DNA of 64,000 nt from Desmodesmus armatus (GCA_007449985.2 VIIQ02000093.1:285884-349883); one strand, 5' to 3'. Shown: positions 1 through 12,208, counted from the first letter of the stretch. A program made the numbers and translations. Notes: generated by a model not told the origin, from the sequence alone.

Positions 1-14
1 CTTATTGTTGGCAG

Positions 15-3000
15 ATATATCACTGACAGATTCATCACCCAGCTTCAATGCAGACAGGACGCGCAGTTGGTGTGTTCTGAGTGGCACTTTAGGTGGTGGT
101 TGCGCGGGGGGGGGGGGGGGGGGTAGGGATTGTGAAGGGGCACAGGGTAAATAGAGGGGGGGGTGTGCCCCAAGGTTTGGCAGCTGTGGGCCAGGTAAGG
201 AAGGGAGGGAGAGGGAAGGGGCTGAAAGGGGTGCGCTGGTGTGGGATGGTAACTGTATGGAGCAGGCAACAACCTGCACCCCTCTGCTCTACAGTCATTG
301 GTCTGATGGGTGTTGCTGTGTGTCACCTCGCCGTTCTGGACTCTTGCAACTGTAGCTCCTCAACCCCCCCTCCATCCGGTGCTTTTGGCGTCCCCGCATA
401 TAGCAGTCGAGATTGCAATGCAACTCTTTCATCAACCCCCCCTCCCTTGCCACCTGTGCTGTCTGCACCCTGCAGCTACAAGCAGGTGCGGCAGCGGCCC
501 GAGTTTGCCGGCCGCTCCATCATCACCATGGTGGTCACACAGGACCCCACCGACACTGGTGCTGATGCTGCCGGCAGCAATGGCAGCAATGGCAGCAGCC
601 GCCAGCTGGCAGCATCTGCTGAGCTGGACCCCTTCATGCTGGCAGAGGTGGTGGCAGCAGCACAGCAGGGGTACAGCAGGTGAGTCTGACTGAGGGCTGA
701 GGCTATCTCAGCCAGTATTGGTGATGCCAGCAGCCATGGCAGTGCTGGCGGCGGGGTGTTGGGTATACATGTCCAAAGTAGATGCACACTAGTGGCACGC
801 GCTTGCCTTGGTGCTTCAGACAGACAAAGAGACACAGATGGATACAAGCTATGACAGACATTACTTGGCCGCGGGGTGTGTGTAGCGGGAAGGGATGCAA
901 GTTTTCGTGTGTCAAGATATGTGTGCGGGTGCAAAGGAAGGGTGCGTGTGTGTGTTGTGTTGGGTTGCTGGCGTGGTTGGTGCGGTCCGTGGGGCCCTGA
1001 GGCGCCTAAAACCAGTCAGCCGGAACAACTGACCAGATGACCTTGTCAATGCCCAGGAAGCGATGCGGCTTTTCAGGCCATTTCCTGGTTTTTCTGCGGC
1101 CACCTGAGAATCACCATCACCCCTCTCACCCCCGTCCTCACTGCTGCAGTGAGGACGGGGATGAGGGGGATGATGGTGATTCTCAGGTGGCCGCAGCCGT
1201 TGATGCTGCTGCTGCTGCTGCTGCTGGTGCTGCGGCGGCGGTGGTGCCGCTCGTTGTTGACCAGCAGCACCAGTGCCTGCCGCCGAACCTGCAACTAGCC
1301 CCGCCTGTCGGCGGCATCCCGCAGCTGCAGGCAGCCACTCTGGTGCCCACTGCTGCTCTGTGTCCTCAAATCTCCCAGGACCCCAGTTTACTAAATGTTA
1401 GTTATAATGACATTGTAAGATCCTGTCAACATGTGTCATGCGTGCACCGACAGCAATGTGCGGGAGTTTTACTACGGGGCGCACATGCCCGATGCAGCTT
1501 TGCACGCTTGCTATGATGTGGAGCCTGTCCTCATGCACAACCACCCTGTGCCTGACAATGTGACAGCTCAGATGCCGTAACAACACAGTGCCTGCTGTGC
1601 TGTTACAGCAGGCACTGCAGGATAGCAAGGAAAAGAAGGTGCGACACACTGATTGTATGGCTGTGTGTCCTGTCTGCAGGTACTATGGCTTGCTGCAAGG
1701 GGGCAAGAAGAAGCGACGCAAGCAGGCAGCCCTCCAGCAGCAGCAGGGGCAGGAGGAGGAGGACACAGAGCAGCTCAACACAGGAGCAGTAGCAGCGGCG
1801 GCGGCTGCGGCGGCTGGCAGCAGCAGTGGTGTGGGTGTGTCGCTGAGCCGTGACGCGTGTGAGAGCCTGCAGTGGATCAAGGGCATGCTGTGGACCATGA
1901 GCATGTACTTTGCAGGTGGGGGGGGGGGCACACATCACACATGTGGTCGCACGTGTCTTGATATGCCGCAGGACATAGTGAAGTGGGGAATGAGTGTTGT
2001 TTTCTTGTGTGGTCTGGCTGACTCTCCAAGCCACATCTATGTCATGATGTGTCCACTTGTTTTCTTCCTACCGCCTTAAATTGCCAGGAGATCCTTTTGT
2101 CCCCGCCTCTTTGTAGCAGTCTGCAGCACCACACATTCAACAGACGTTGTCTCTTACGTGCTCACAGGTGACTGCCCAGACTACCGCTGGTGCTTTGCTG
2201 GTCCTGCACCCAACACCACTGGCCTCACAGACCTTGCAGTCACAGCAGCAGCAGCAGCAGCAGCAGCTGACAGCAGCCCGGTGACACCACACTCCACTGC
2301 ATTGGCCAGTGCCCACCTACGCATCCGCCTCTCAGACTTCGCAGCAGCAGTAGCCGCAGCCGCCGGCAGCAATGGCAGCAGCAGTAGCACATCGCTGACC
2401 GCATTCTCTGCTGCTGTTGCTGCTGCTTTCGAGCGTGAGGCAGCAAAGGGTGGCAAGATGGGCCGATCAGCAGCAGCTGCAGCAGCAGCAGCGGGGGGTG
2501 CAGGGGGGCTAGAGGCCCTGGCCCCCCACGTGTGTAGCTTGGCGCTGCTGCCGCCTGGTGCCCTGGAGCATGTGCCCTCTGCAGTACAGCACCTGATGGT
2601 GGAGGGCAGTGCTGTGTATGACATGTATGCCAGCTGCTCAGGTGGGTGGGTAGAAGGGATGAGCTACCCCCCATGGGGTGAAGGTGATGTCCCCTCCCAT
2701 GGGGAGGGTGGTCACTCCTCAGAGATACCGCCACACATGCTGGCCTTTTGATCTGCCATTTGTGTGTTATGTCTGTCAGTGTACAGGATCATGGAAGTCT
2801 CTGTGTGCCTGCTATGCTGGGCAGGCAAAGTGTTGGTGGTAGTGGAAGTCTTGCAGCACAGTTACTGCCACCGCCGCTGCTGCTGCTGACATGCGCAACC
2901 TGTGCCTGCTGGTTCTGCATGTGTGCCTACCCAAAACAGGGTGTGATGAGGTGGGTAAGACTGTTTATGAGGCCACCCAAGCCCATCAGGCAGCCATCAA

Positions 3001-6000
3001 CAAACTCACAGACATCCAAAGGGCCATAGCTCTGCTGGCTCGCAAGGAGGCAGCAGCAGCAGGCGGTACAGCAGCAGCAGCAGCAAACGGACGCGCCACA
3101 GCAGCAGCAGGTGCTGCTGCTACTGTAGCCGCCAGCAATCTGGATGGAGATGATGACAGTGTTACAATTACGTCATCACAGGAAATGGAGTGTGAGGATG
3201 CAGGGGATGAGTCAGCAGCAGCAGCAGCAGCGGGTGACGCTGTGTCACCGGAGATGGCAGCGCTGCTGCAGCAGCGGGCGGCAGCGACGGCTCAGCGGCA
3301 GCAGTTGAAGGAGGCAATGATGGCGGCACAGGACACAAAACGGCGCCACGAGGACAGGGAGCACCCGGATGGTGAGGAGGGGACGGGCGAGGGGGGGGGG
3401 GCAAATGAGGGGGGAGGGTGTTGGGGAGGGTGTCGCAAGTGTTTCTGGTGATCACACAGTCACGGCGGGACAGGAAGCACGCCCAGATGGTGAGGACAGA
3501 CCCGGGGGTGCGGGGTGGGGGATAGGGAAGAGGGTTGAGGGACAGACCGGGGGTGGGGGGTGGGAGAGGACAAGGGGTTTTGGTGGGGATGTTGTTTCAA
3601 GTATTATCGCACCACCCAGTCATTGCATCGTCTGAACATCTTGGGGCGGGGCGAGTGCACCCCTGGGGTTGTCTGGTGGTTATGAGGCTGGGAGGGTTGG
3701 GGTGTATGATGGTGGATGTAGAGTGATGATGCTCACAGACAAGCTGTGACTGCTGTCACCTGTCCCCCCCCCCCACACACACACCCCACCCTCATAAGAA
3801 CACTGTCCATCTACACGTTCCACGCCTCCACTTTCACCCGCAACCACTCACCCCCTTCCTCTCAGACACACACATCCCATCGTTTGGACCTGCTTGGTAT
3901 CTTACACACTGTTGACGCACACTCCTTGCTAAGCCATGCGCCAACCCCACCTTCTCGCCGGCAGGTGTAGATACCTTTGACCTTGCCCTGGAGTCTGCTA
4001 TGTCCTGCACCCTGCTTTCCCAACCAAATTACCACACACACATCCGCACCCTTCCCTCATTTGTTGCTGCCCCCCCCCCCCCCCAAATCCAACATCGCAG
4101 GTGTTGACACCTTTGACCTTGCCCGCCTTGAGTCTGCTGTGTCAGCCATCCCCCCAGTGCCTACAAGGGGGAGCAGCAGGCACTCACACAGTCATCACAG
4201 AGCATGATGTTCAGGGCAGCAGCACAGCAGCAGTACAACCAGCAGCAGCAGCAGTACGGCCAGCAGTATGGAGGGGGCCAGCAGTACAGGGGCTACAGCC
4301 AGCAGGGTGCTGTTGTGGGGGTGGTGTTCAGGCCGCCACCCCCTGGCTGCAGGAATTCATATACAGCACCAAGCGTGCGCAATGCACAGGTGTGTACGGG
4401 GGGGGGGGGGGTAGGGGAAATTGTTTGGTGCATAATGTGTTCAAGGGGTCATAGAGCACCGAGCGTGCGCAATGTGCAAGTGTGCACGGGGTGAGGGATC
4501 CGGGCCAGGGTGGGATGCATGTGCGCGTGTCTGATGATGTTGAAGTTTCATCAGAAGTGCATGGGATCCCACACATCACAGTCTGTGCGCAATGTATATG
4601 TGTGCGACCGGGGGTGAGGGGGCAGGGGAGGAAGTGCGAAGTAGGGCATGTTTAGGCGGATGGCAGTGGCATCCGGTAGCTTCCCAGCTGTGTTGGCATA
4701 GTTGCAGGAGTGACGATAATGAAAGCCTGCTGCTGCTGCTTCTGCGTTGTAGCATGAACCCAAGCTCCCTGTTCTGTGTTCCCATGAACACGACATGTTC
4801 AACTGGTTGTTTGAGTTTCCCCGCCCGCTTCTCCGGACCCGACAAGCTGACCTGTGACGAATGTGCTGACCGTATTTTGCTGCTGCTGCTGCTGCTCCTG
4901 TCGCTGCTGCTGGCTGCAGGTGTTGCGTTGTGTGTTGGATGAGGACGCCTTCAGCTGCAGCCTGCAGGAGGACAGGCACCTCTGGCGCTACAGCAAGTAC
5001 ATCGCACTCGGCAACAACAGCTTCAACCGGAACCCCACCAGCAGCAGCGGCAACAGCAGACAACAGCCGCAGCCTAGCGGCAAGGGCCCCCAGCAGACGG
5101 CAGCCGGCCTGATCAGGACTGGTAGTGGCACCGGAGGTCCCGGGGGAGGTGGGCCGGGTAAGGCGTGGGCTAAACCTGGCCCAGCTGCCAAGGCGGGAGC
5201 AGCAGCAGCAGCTGGTGCAGCAGCAGCACAGGCGGCACTCAGGGGCGGTGTCGATGAAGCAGCACCAATGGATGTCGATGCAGCGACAGAAGCATTCCAA
5301 CGGACCGGTCTGCACCAGCAGCAGCAGCAGCAGCAAGGACAGCAGCAGCAGGGGCGGCGTGCGCGGTCACCCAAGCCCAAACGTGGACGCGAGGCAGCAG
5401 CTGCTGGCAGCAATGACGCACAGGCAGCAGCAGCAGCGGCCGCAGCAGCCGCCGCTGCTGCCACTGCTGCTGCTGCTGCCGCTCAGTACCTCCCTCCCCC
5501 CGTAACAGCAGTCGCCAGGCTGGGGGTACCTCCTCCCCCCAACGCAAGCGGCAGGACCGCACACGCAACAGCGGCAGCGGTGCTGCTGCTGCTGCTGCTA
5601 GTGCCATGGGCAGTGGGTATGGTTTGTACGCAGTGGGGCTACCCCCACCCCCTGCCCCCAAGAACCTGCCCCTTCCTGGGGGACTGTTGGGCAGGAGGGC
5701 AGCTGGGGGTGGGTCCTCTGGGGGGTTGGCAGGAGCTGGTGGCAGCAGCAGTAGCATCCTGGGGGGTGGTGGTGCTGGTGGTGCATCCACTCAGTCACAA
5801 GGGGGTGGTGTGCAAGGCAGCAGCAGCCATGGCACTGGGGGTGGGGGTGGATGGGAGGCACCAGCACCCCCACAGCAGCAGCAGCAGCAGGAGCAGGGTG
5901 AGGCAGCAGGGTATCCTGGCAGTTACTCGGACAACTACTATAACGGGCCAGGGAGCTCTTACGACCAGGGGCAACAGCAGGGGCAGCGGGCCGGGTATGC

Positions 6001-6663
6001 TGGGCAGGGTGACTATCAGGGGGCCAGCTATGCTGGGCCAGGTGATGCATGGGACCAGGGGGGACAGCAGGGCCAGGGGGTGGGTGGGCCAGGAGGATAC
6101 CAGGCCAGCTACCAGGCGGGATCTGCAGGCTACCAGCAGCAGCAGCAGCAGCAGCAGCCAGGGGCCCAGTGGGGAGGGTATGGGGAGGCAGCTGCTCAGG
6201 GGAGCTATGGTGGCTACAACAGCCAGCCTGGCAACTATGACAACAGTTATGCCAGTTATGACAGACAGCCTGCCAGCTATCCCAGCCAGCCTGGCAGTAG
6301 CAGCTACACCTACCCTGACAGCTACAACCCACAACAGCAGCACACCCAGCAGCAGTACACCCCCCGCAGTACAGCAGCGGCGGCTACCCTCCTGCTGCTC
6401 CTGTCATCCCCCCAGCAGGCCCCATCATGGCTCCCCCTCAGGGGCAGGGCCCGCATATGGTGTCAGGGGGGTGGGGGCCAGCAGCAGGTCCAGCATCAGC
6501 AGCAGCAGGGGTTGGGGGTCCTGCTCTGCCTCAGCCTGTGAGGCCTGTGCCCCCTCCTGCTGCCCAGTATGCTCCCCCTGGGGCCGCCTACACTGCTGTG
6601 CAGCACCAGTGGGTGGGTAGGCAGCCACCACACTTAGGCATGCAGGGCTGGCCCAGGCCTTGA
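15..6663 (+). CDS. Putative XRN-like 5'-3' exoribonuclease, 3' part, with prion-like C-terminal tail
   Basis: The gene enters from the left edge. Exons read from splice sites and phase are 15-92, 476-679, from 1150 (3' end unresolved), about 1454-1555, 1680-1915, 2168-2641, 2940-3371, 4101-4389 and 4920-6663. The XRN idea rests on two weak motifs. LWTMSMYFAGDCPDYRW, across the 1915/2168 junction, resembles the XRN block in which a Leu-Trp helix precedes YYYxGCxxWxWYY. LPPGALEHVPSAVQHLM, in exon 2168-2641, resembles the XRN stretch before the conserved LM...D.Y. The nuclease N-terminus would lie upstream. The tail (about 5600-6663) is rich in YGGY, SYxQ, GYQ and Gln runs, like FUS/EWS-type low-complexity domains. 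The frame breaks at three six-C runs (4150-4155, 5496-5501, 6360-6365); one extra C at each keeps the coding-like frame open to the TGA at 6661-6663. The gene is convincing; the family name is not. Confidence 0.4.
1094..1196. repeat. Near-perfect 103-bp palindrome made by an inverted copy of an exon start
   Basis: Positions 1094-1143 are the reverse complement of 1147-1196, with about three mismatches and a loop of about 3 nt centred on 1145. The right arm is the start of an exon of the XRN-like gene (acidic Glu-Asp-Gly codons from 1150). The left arm lies in the preceding intron and includes an inverted copy of the acceptor region. The transcript would fold into a hairpin that hides the 3' splice site. 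Confidence 0.85.
3461..3496 (+). repeat. Intronic copy of an exon 3' end and donor (XRN-like gene)
   Basis: This resembles 3341-3379, which is the end of the exon closing at 3371 plus its GTGAGG donor. Shared words include cggcg, gacagg, agcac and gatggtgagga. It lies about 120 bp downstream in the same intron and strand, followed by further G-rich degenerate repeats to about 3600. Confidence 0.6.
3965..4010 (+). repeat. Intronic copy of the following exon's 5' end (XRN-like gene)
   Basis: The stretch after the CAG at 3962-3964 repeats the start of the exon at 4101: acctttgaccttgccc is identical, as is gagtctgct a little further on. It keeps an acceptor-like ccggcag immediately upstream. The copy has lost about four bases relative to the exon, so it would not read in frame. 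It is probably a decayed tandem duplicate. Confidence 0.75.
4451..4613 (+). repeat. Two intronic copies of an exon 3' end and donor (XRN-like gene)
   Basis: The real exon end and donor lie at 4361-4401. One copy (4451-4491) shares gagcgtgcgcaatg, a gtgtgcac donor-like site and the following G run. A more decayed copy lies at about 4577-4613 (tgtgcgcaatgta). Both are in the intron after 4389, in the sense orientation. Confidence 0.7.
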
Positions 6664-8135
6664 GGTTGGGTGGTGAGAGGGTTGCAGCCCTGCCAGAAAA
6701 CGGCACGGCACAGCGGCAGGTGCAAGAGGGAAGGGGTACCCGCCACAGCTGAATCAGCCTGTGCCTGAGGCTTTGTTTGGGACCAAGGAAATCTGTAGCA
6801 GGGCAGCAGGGTACGGCAGCCAGCAGCACTGCCGCCAGCAGCGGCCAGAGGGTGGGCAGGCAGCCACTGTACTCAAAGCATGCCGGGCTGGCCCAGTCTA
6901 TCTAGGGAGTGGGTGAGGGGGACTGGGCAGCTGCGAAAGCAGGATGGCACTACTAGCCATGGTGCCGGACCCTGTAGGGATCGCGGCAGCTACTTCAGCC
7001 CTATTGGCTGCTGCCATCTGCGTTGCAGACGCTGTGTGGGGTGTGTTGATGATGTGAGAACTGTACAGCCACTCTGCGGCAGGGCACGGCCCACTAGCAG
7101 GGGGTGGGCAGGAAGCCATCACACCTATGCATGCAGGGCTACCCACAGCATACTCCACAGCATAGTCGAGAGGGTGACATGTACATGTCTGCCCTGCAGT
7201 TGCGATGGGGGCTTGACAGGAACAGTGCAGGGCTGCCAGCAGCAGCAGGCGCTGTGCTTGCAGCCGCGATAGTAGCTGTTGACCAAGCAGCCTGCTTGGT
7301 CCTGTTGGCGTGAAAAGTCTTGGGTGGCGCACAACAGGGGCCGATCCACCGTTCCGAACTGAGTCTGTTTGGGGTGGAACGTGCTGAGTAGTGCAATCTG
7401 CAACAGGTCCCGACTGCTCCTTTGCGTCGTTGTGTGATGGCTGCTTGGTACACACGGTGTGGTGAAGGTGTGGCATATGGCCAGTGCTACCTGCTGGTAG
7501 TGACACAAGGCTGGGCTGCCCAGTGGGCACAGCAGGCTATGGCCAGCTGTGATTGTTGAGCTTTGATGTGCACACGTGACAAAGGTGGAGAAGCATGCTA
7601 CCTGCCCTACTCGTTGAATGTTTAAATGACAGCTTGAAATTTGGCAATGAGGTAAGGACGTTTAGAGTTATCGGCAGAGCATGCTTCCAGCCAAGGTCCT
7701 GAGAGTGACCTGGGTTTCAGGGTAGAGCCACAGCACAACACAACACGCCGTGTGCCTTGATGAACAACCCCTGCAACGAATCAGATCTGTTTTACCACTA
7801 CTCCAAGCTATTGAACGGGCATATTCGACAGTGATCCAATCCTCATCGTCGCCCGAAAATTGTTCTTGATTGACGCTGTGATTCAACAAGTGCCTAGGCC
7901 TGGCCGAGCCTGTGTTCACATCCAGTGATTTGAACGGATAGAAACCGGGAGCACCAAAGGTCGGCAACATGCATGGGCGCCTGAGATCAGCACTGCTCTA
8001 GGAGGACAGTAGGACACTGATGCTGTATGTCAGTCCCCTAAAACACAGAGACCTGTGCATACTTGTTGCTCATGCTCTTCAATTACGTATGATTATGTGT
8101 GATGTTGTTGCTGTGTGTGTTGCTGCCCCTGCAGG
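6664..8135 (+). other. Region between the XRN-like gene and LRR gene A: decayed 3'-end repeats, then the LRR A leader
   Basis: The final coding stretch at about 6611-6660 (gtgggtaggcagcca... gcatgcagggctggccca) recurs in degenerate form at about 6852-6903 and 7102-7150, so the 3' end was amplified in units of roughly 240-250 bp. No open frame is kept in the copies. From about 7680 the sequence resembles the upstream region of the other LRR genes, including the CACAGCACAACACA box at 7728-7746. The CAG directly before the ATG at 8136 looks like a 5' UTR intron acceptor. I see no other gene. Confidence 0.55.
7728..7746 (+). promoter_or_regulatory. Conserved upstream box of LRR gene A
   Basis: CCACAGCACAACACAACAC lies 408 bp before the ATG of gene A. 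Near-identical boxes lie at similar distances before genes B, C and E. Its role (promoter, 5' UTR or just shared duplicated DNA) cannot be told from sequence. Confidence 0.4.
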
Positions 8136-10171
8136 ATGGCAGGTCAGGGGCTCTTGCTGCTGGCACTGCCGGATCCCTGCCTGCTGCGGGTGCTGCAGTG
8201 CCTTGCATCAGAAGACGTCCGCAGCCTGTTCAGTGCCGCCAGGGCCCATATCAGGCTGCACCAGGCAGCTGTGGTGGCGCTGCGCAGCATCACAGCACGG
8301 GTGTTTCAACAGCAGCAGATGAGCGACGTAATGGGGTACGTGGGCAAGCACTGTCAGCACGTGAACAGCCTTGAGCTCAAGGGGAATGAGGACTCTGAGG
8401 ACCCTGAGGATGATGCCCTAGTGTCCCTTCGCCAGCTGCCCCCACAGCTGCAGCTCAGCAGCCTGCAGCTTAACTACCTCAGCCTGCAGCTGCAGCCGGG
8501 TAATGGCTGCCAGGGCGTGCTGGGGGAAACTGCGACAGTAGCAGACCTCAAGCAGCTGCGGCTGGGTGGTTGCGAGATGCTTGACAGCGGGGCGTCTGGG
8601 GCACTGTCGCAGCTGCCTGCTGGGCTGGAGCACCTCAGCATCTGCGACCTGTATGTTGATTCAGGGGAGCAGGTGCATTTCCCGGCTGGCGTTTTGCAGC
8701 AGCTGCAGCACCTCACCCACCTTGAGTTGGGGCTTGTGTCAGTTGCCGGCCCTGATGAGGCCAGCCCTGCCCTGCAGCCACTGCAGGCTTTGACTCAGCT
8801 AGCAGTGCTTGAACTTGACCGATTGCGTGAGGCGATCACCTCCAGCATGCTGTCAGGCATGCAGCACCTCACACGCCTGGAGCTGTCAGTGATTGAGCTA
8901 GAGCCAGGTGCACTGGCTGGCAAGACCAAGGTACAGCACCTGTGTATAGACGGCTGTGAGATACGTGGGGGTGCAGCAGGGGAGGCACAGCTTCTGTCGC
9001 ACCTGCAGCCGCTGCAGCAGCTGACACACCTCTGTGTGCGTAACAGCTTGCGGGATGTTGAGGGCAGCAGCCCTCCTGCGGGGTTGTGTGCAGCCCTGAC
9101 AGCAAGCAGCAAGCTGCAGTTGCTTGACTTCAGCCATTGCACACTACCAGCAGGTGTGTGGCAGCACATGTTCCCGGCTGGCAGGCAGCTGCCACACCTG
9201 CAGTCACTTGATGTCACAGGCGTCAGGCAGCCGAACGGCAAGTTTGCCCAACCACCTGAATGCAGCCGCCTTGTCAGTTGCTGCCCTGGCCTGCAATTTG
9301 TGTCGATGTGGTTGCTGCAGTGCAGTGCAGAGCTGCTGGCCCCATTGCAGGGGCTGACCGGGCTGCAGAAACTGTGGTGCGATTGGGAAGATGCCACAGC
9401 AGAGGTTGTGCAGGCGGTGTGTCAGCTGACAGGGCTGAGGGAGCTGGTTGTGCATGTGATGCGGCCGGGCTCTGCACGCCTGAAGGATGAGGGGATGTTG
9501 CTGCAACTGACACAGCTGAAGCGGTTGACCAGGCTGCAGTGTTGGGCCTCAGCTGGCACTGCCCTGAGCATCCATTTGGCAGGTGAGGTGAACTCTGTCA
9601 GGCGGTATCCTTGCTTTTTGGTCACTGACAGACCAGGTGACCTGGGTGGTGCATCTTGTTGAATCTACAGCACCAGACTGGTTGTCCCGCGTATCATTCC
9701 TGACATGGGTGCAGTATAAGAGCCACCGTGGCTTCAGTGATCCCTGTGGGTCTCCTCTGTAACAAGTGTACACCATCTCTGTTTTGATCCTCAGTATGTT
9801 GTTCCTTCTGGTTTGTTGTGCTATCTCCGTGATATCAGTGAATGGCTGGCATGAGCTATTGAGCTTCATAGCTACAGGTGTAACTTTAATTTGATTTGAT
9901 TGATACATATGCATGCCAAGCAGGGGTTCATAGGACGCATGCATCACCTTGACTTTGGCTGTGTTGCATGCTGCATGCATAGAGTGCCCCACCGTGGGGC
10001 AACTTGAAGTTGCACTACATTTGAAGTGAGGAGCTGCCTGGACTTCTGGTGTTGTTGGTCGCAGGTGTTGAAGACCAGCCTGTGTGGCGGCAGTTGGCGC
10101 GGCTGCATTTGGACAACCGTGACCTTGAAGTGGCACAGCAGGCGGCTTTGGCACTGGCGGACTTGCAGTGA
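8136..10171 (+). CDS. LRR gene A: F-box-like leucine-rich repeat protein, first of five tandem paralogues
   Basis: Exon 1 is 8136-9582 and exon 2 is 10065-10171 (phase 1 junction, GT-AG), giving 517 residues. The start is the ATG after a conserved CAG acceptor, at the same place in all five paralogues. The N-terminus (LLLLALPDPCLLRVLQCLA, then a conserved LFSAARAHxRLHQAAVxAL) looks like an F-box helix bundle. About 12 Leu-rich repeats follow in the style LxxLTHLELxxL, from residue 100 to about 480. Exon 2 encodes a short Ala-rich tail (PVWRQLARLHLDN...VAQQAALALADLQ) shared by the family. F-box/LRR proteins usually choose substrates for SCF ubiquitin ligases; that role is inferred and the F-box match is loose. 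No signal peptide or membrane segment is seen. Confidence 0.85.
9862..9900 (+). repeat. 39-bp dispersed repeat, copy 1
   Basis: This is identical over 39 bp to 14654-14692. It begins AGCTTCATAGCT and ends in a T/A-rich ttaatttgatttgat, unlike the GC-rich surroundings. This copy lies in the intron of LRR gene A. Confidence 0.85.
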
Positions 10172-12208
10172 AGATGCAGCAGCAAGCAGCAGGTGGGTGT
10201 AGCATCGTCAGCTGACCGCGATGCATGCATATGTTACTAAGGTCCTGCACAGATCGCACACGGCTCTTGGAGTCTGATGATACCAAGCCCACACATGCCC
10301 AAATTTTGCACTGCAAGGAGTACAGCAGCACTAGCTGGACATGTGATTGCGCGGCTGTTGTGACCATGCTAGGACCCACAAACTGGGCGGGTAGCAGGAT
10401 TGGGGCTTCCATAGCCTGTCACGCATGCGAGATGATGGGACGTAAGCTGTGACAGCAAGCTAGGGCTACGGCAACCCTCTGCGCGAATGCACATGAAGCC
10501 TACCATGCATGTCACTCAGTGCGCTCAGATTATAGCACACTCACAGATGTACAAAACAACCTGTCCCCTGCTGTCCCCTGCTGTGTGTTGTGACGGCTGT
10601 CTGCAGGTTGGGTGTGTCGGTTGAGCTTTCAAAACAGTGACGGGGTGGACCTACAACTGCCTAAATCTGCATGAATTGAAGGGCATGATTGCCAACCGTG
10701 CTGGCAGCAGCAGCCTGACAGGGCAGGGGCGGGGGGGGGGGGGTCCGGAGCCATAGCAGCAGTGACGGGCAAACGTGGCATGCCTGGCAGTGGTGGCAGC
10801 TGGCTGGGTGGTTCTGCAAGTACACAGTGCAGCTGGGAGTTGTTGTGTCATGCTGGTTTGAGGCCAGCTGTAGGCATCTTTGTTCAGGATATCAGGGATA
10901 CCCATGGTGTGAGGGGGATGGTTGGCATGAGTTTATTAGGCTTGGCTGCTGCAGGTTGTATGTGGTACTTGTAGAGTTGTGAGTGGATGTAACAATTGAA
11001 TTTTGGTATTTGAGGGACAGCCCTCTAGTGCTGCCAGCCTGGCTACGGCACTTGCACAGCTGCTGCCATTCTTTTCAACCGCGAGGAAGCTGGGGGGGGG
11101 GGGGCTCCCACGCTGCCAGATTGCTCTACACAGTGGGGCCTCACCTTGTTGCATCCAGCTGTGTGTGCACCCGTCGCAGGCGGCAGTGCTGTAACATGCA
11201 CCAGGGTGTGCCGCCCATGTGAAGGGTCCATCTGGGCACTGCTGACATTGTGAACGTCAGTGTGATATCGTTGGCAGGAATGTCAGTTGAAAACAGTCAG
11301 TGAGGGGCGGGTGCCCAACCAGGCAAAGCACACACACTGTCGAGGCTCAAACATGCCAAGCAATTCAAACCCGTCAATGTGTGCTGTGTTTTTGGTAGAT
11401 GCCTCAGCACTGCTGCAGCCAACACCATCATGATTGGCAGGGACTCCCAGGGTCCTGCTGATGTTCCAGTCATGCATGTCACAGTACGGCTGTACAGCAG
11501 AAAGCTGTCGTAAGCAGACTTTAACAAGAACCTGCTGCAGGGCTCACACACACCCATAAAAAAAATTGGGTTGCAAGCCAGGCATGGATATCCATGATCA
11601 CTACCCCTGCAGGACAGAAGCACAGCAGCAGTAAGGAGATGAGCTACCCGACGTGCATGTCAAGGTCTGCAGGTTGCAGAGCATAGTGGAGGACTTGAGG
11701 CTGCTCCTGACTTGCTGGCCAATGCAGGGGGCTGGTGGGCAGCAGTTGCGCCCCAGCACAACGCATCACACCTTGTGCCAGGACCAAAACCCTCCAGATT
11801 CAGTGCACGGACGTCATACCAAAGGAAGATAAATACATGAAAGACCGTCTCCTACAAACCACGCGTCGTTATGGTGTAGCAGTTTCGCTTTCTCTGTCTG
11901 AGTTGATCTGCAGGCGTCAGCACACTTTGTCCACAAGCAGTGGTAGAGTGTCTGCCATCGCAAGTCAAAGCTTACAGAAACATTTATGTGGAAAGTTGCA
12001 AGGTATGCAACAGGGGCACAGGCGGGGGGCCTTGTGATCAGCACTGTCCAACGGTACTGTTCTGCGCTGTTGGTCTTTCTCTCCATCGCCTACATAGACA
12101 CACCGAGGTCGCCACGGCCTGTACATGCCAGATATCACTATTTCACATGACTGTTCCTTGTGTGTTGCCATTGCTGTCCTCGTGCTGCCCCCATAGGCCT
12201 ATCCTAGG
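10172..12208 (+). other. Spliced 3' UTR of LRR A and spacer to LRR B
   Basis: A GTGGGT donor at 10193, 21 nt after the stop, and an acceptor ending at 10606 define a probable 3' UTR intron conserved in all five paralogues. The exon after 10606 has early stops in every frame. The spacer then runs to LRR B. It holds short CTG/CAG runs, a G run at about 11092-11102 and the conserved upstream box of B. I see no other coding region. Confidence 0.5.
11753..11772 (+). promoter_or_regulatory. Conserved upstream box of LRR gene B
   Basis: CCAGCACAACGCATCACACC lies 456 bp before the ATG of B. The wider block from 11706 (cctgacttgctgg... ggcagcagttg) matches the blocks before C and E. Confidence 0.45.

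Noticed and set aside
5496..6365. Programmed -1 frameshifting at the C6 runs
   Set aside because: The two runs sit in different codon registers and neither forms a proper slippery heptamer in the zero frame. Single missing C bases explain these sites and the other breaks better.
4854..6620. 588-codon continuous plus-strand frame as a single protein
   Set aside because: Only its first part (from 4920) is the real exon. After about 5496 the coding-like signal moves to another frame, and the remaining part of this frame is a Leu/Cys/Gly-rich shadow.
8136..9582. Minus-strand frames across the LRR genes
   Set aside because: They are shadows caused by the regular CAG/CTG-rich repeat codons; no minus-strand frame shows family conservation independent of the plus-strand protein.
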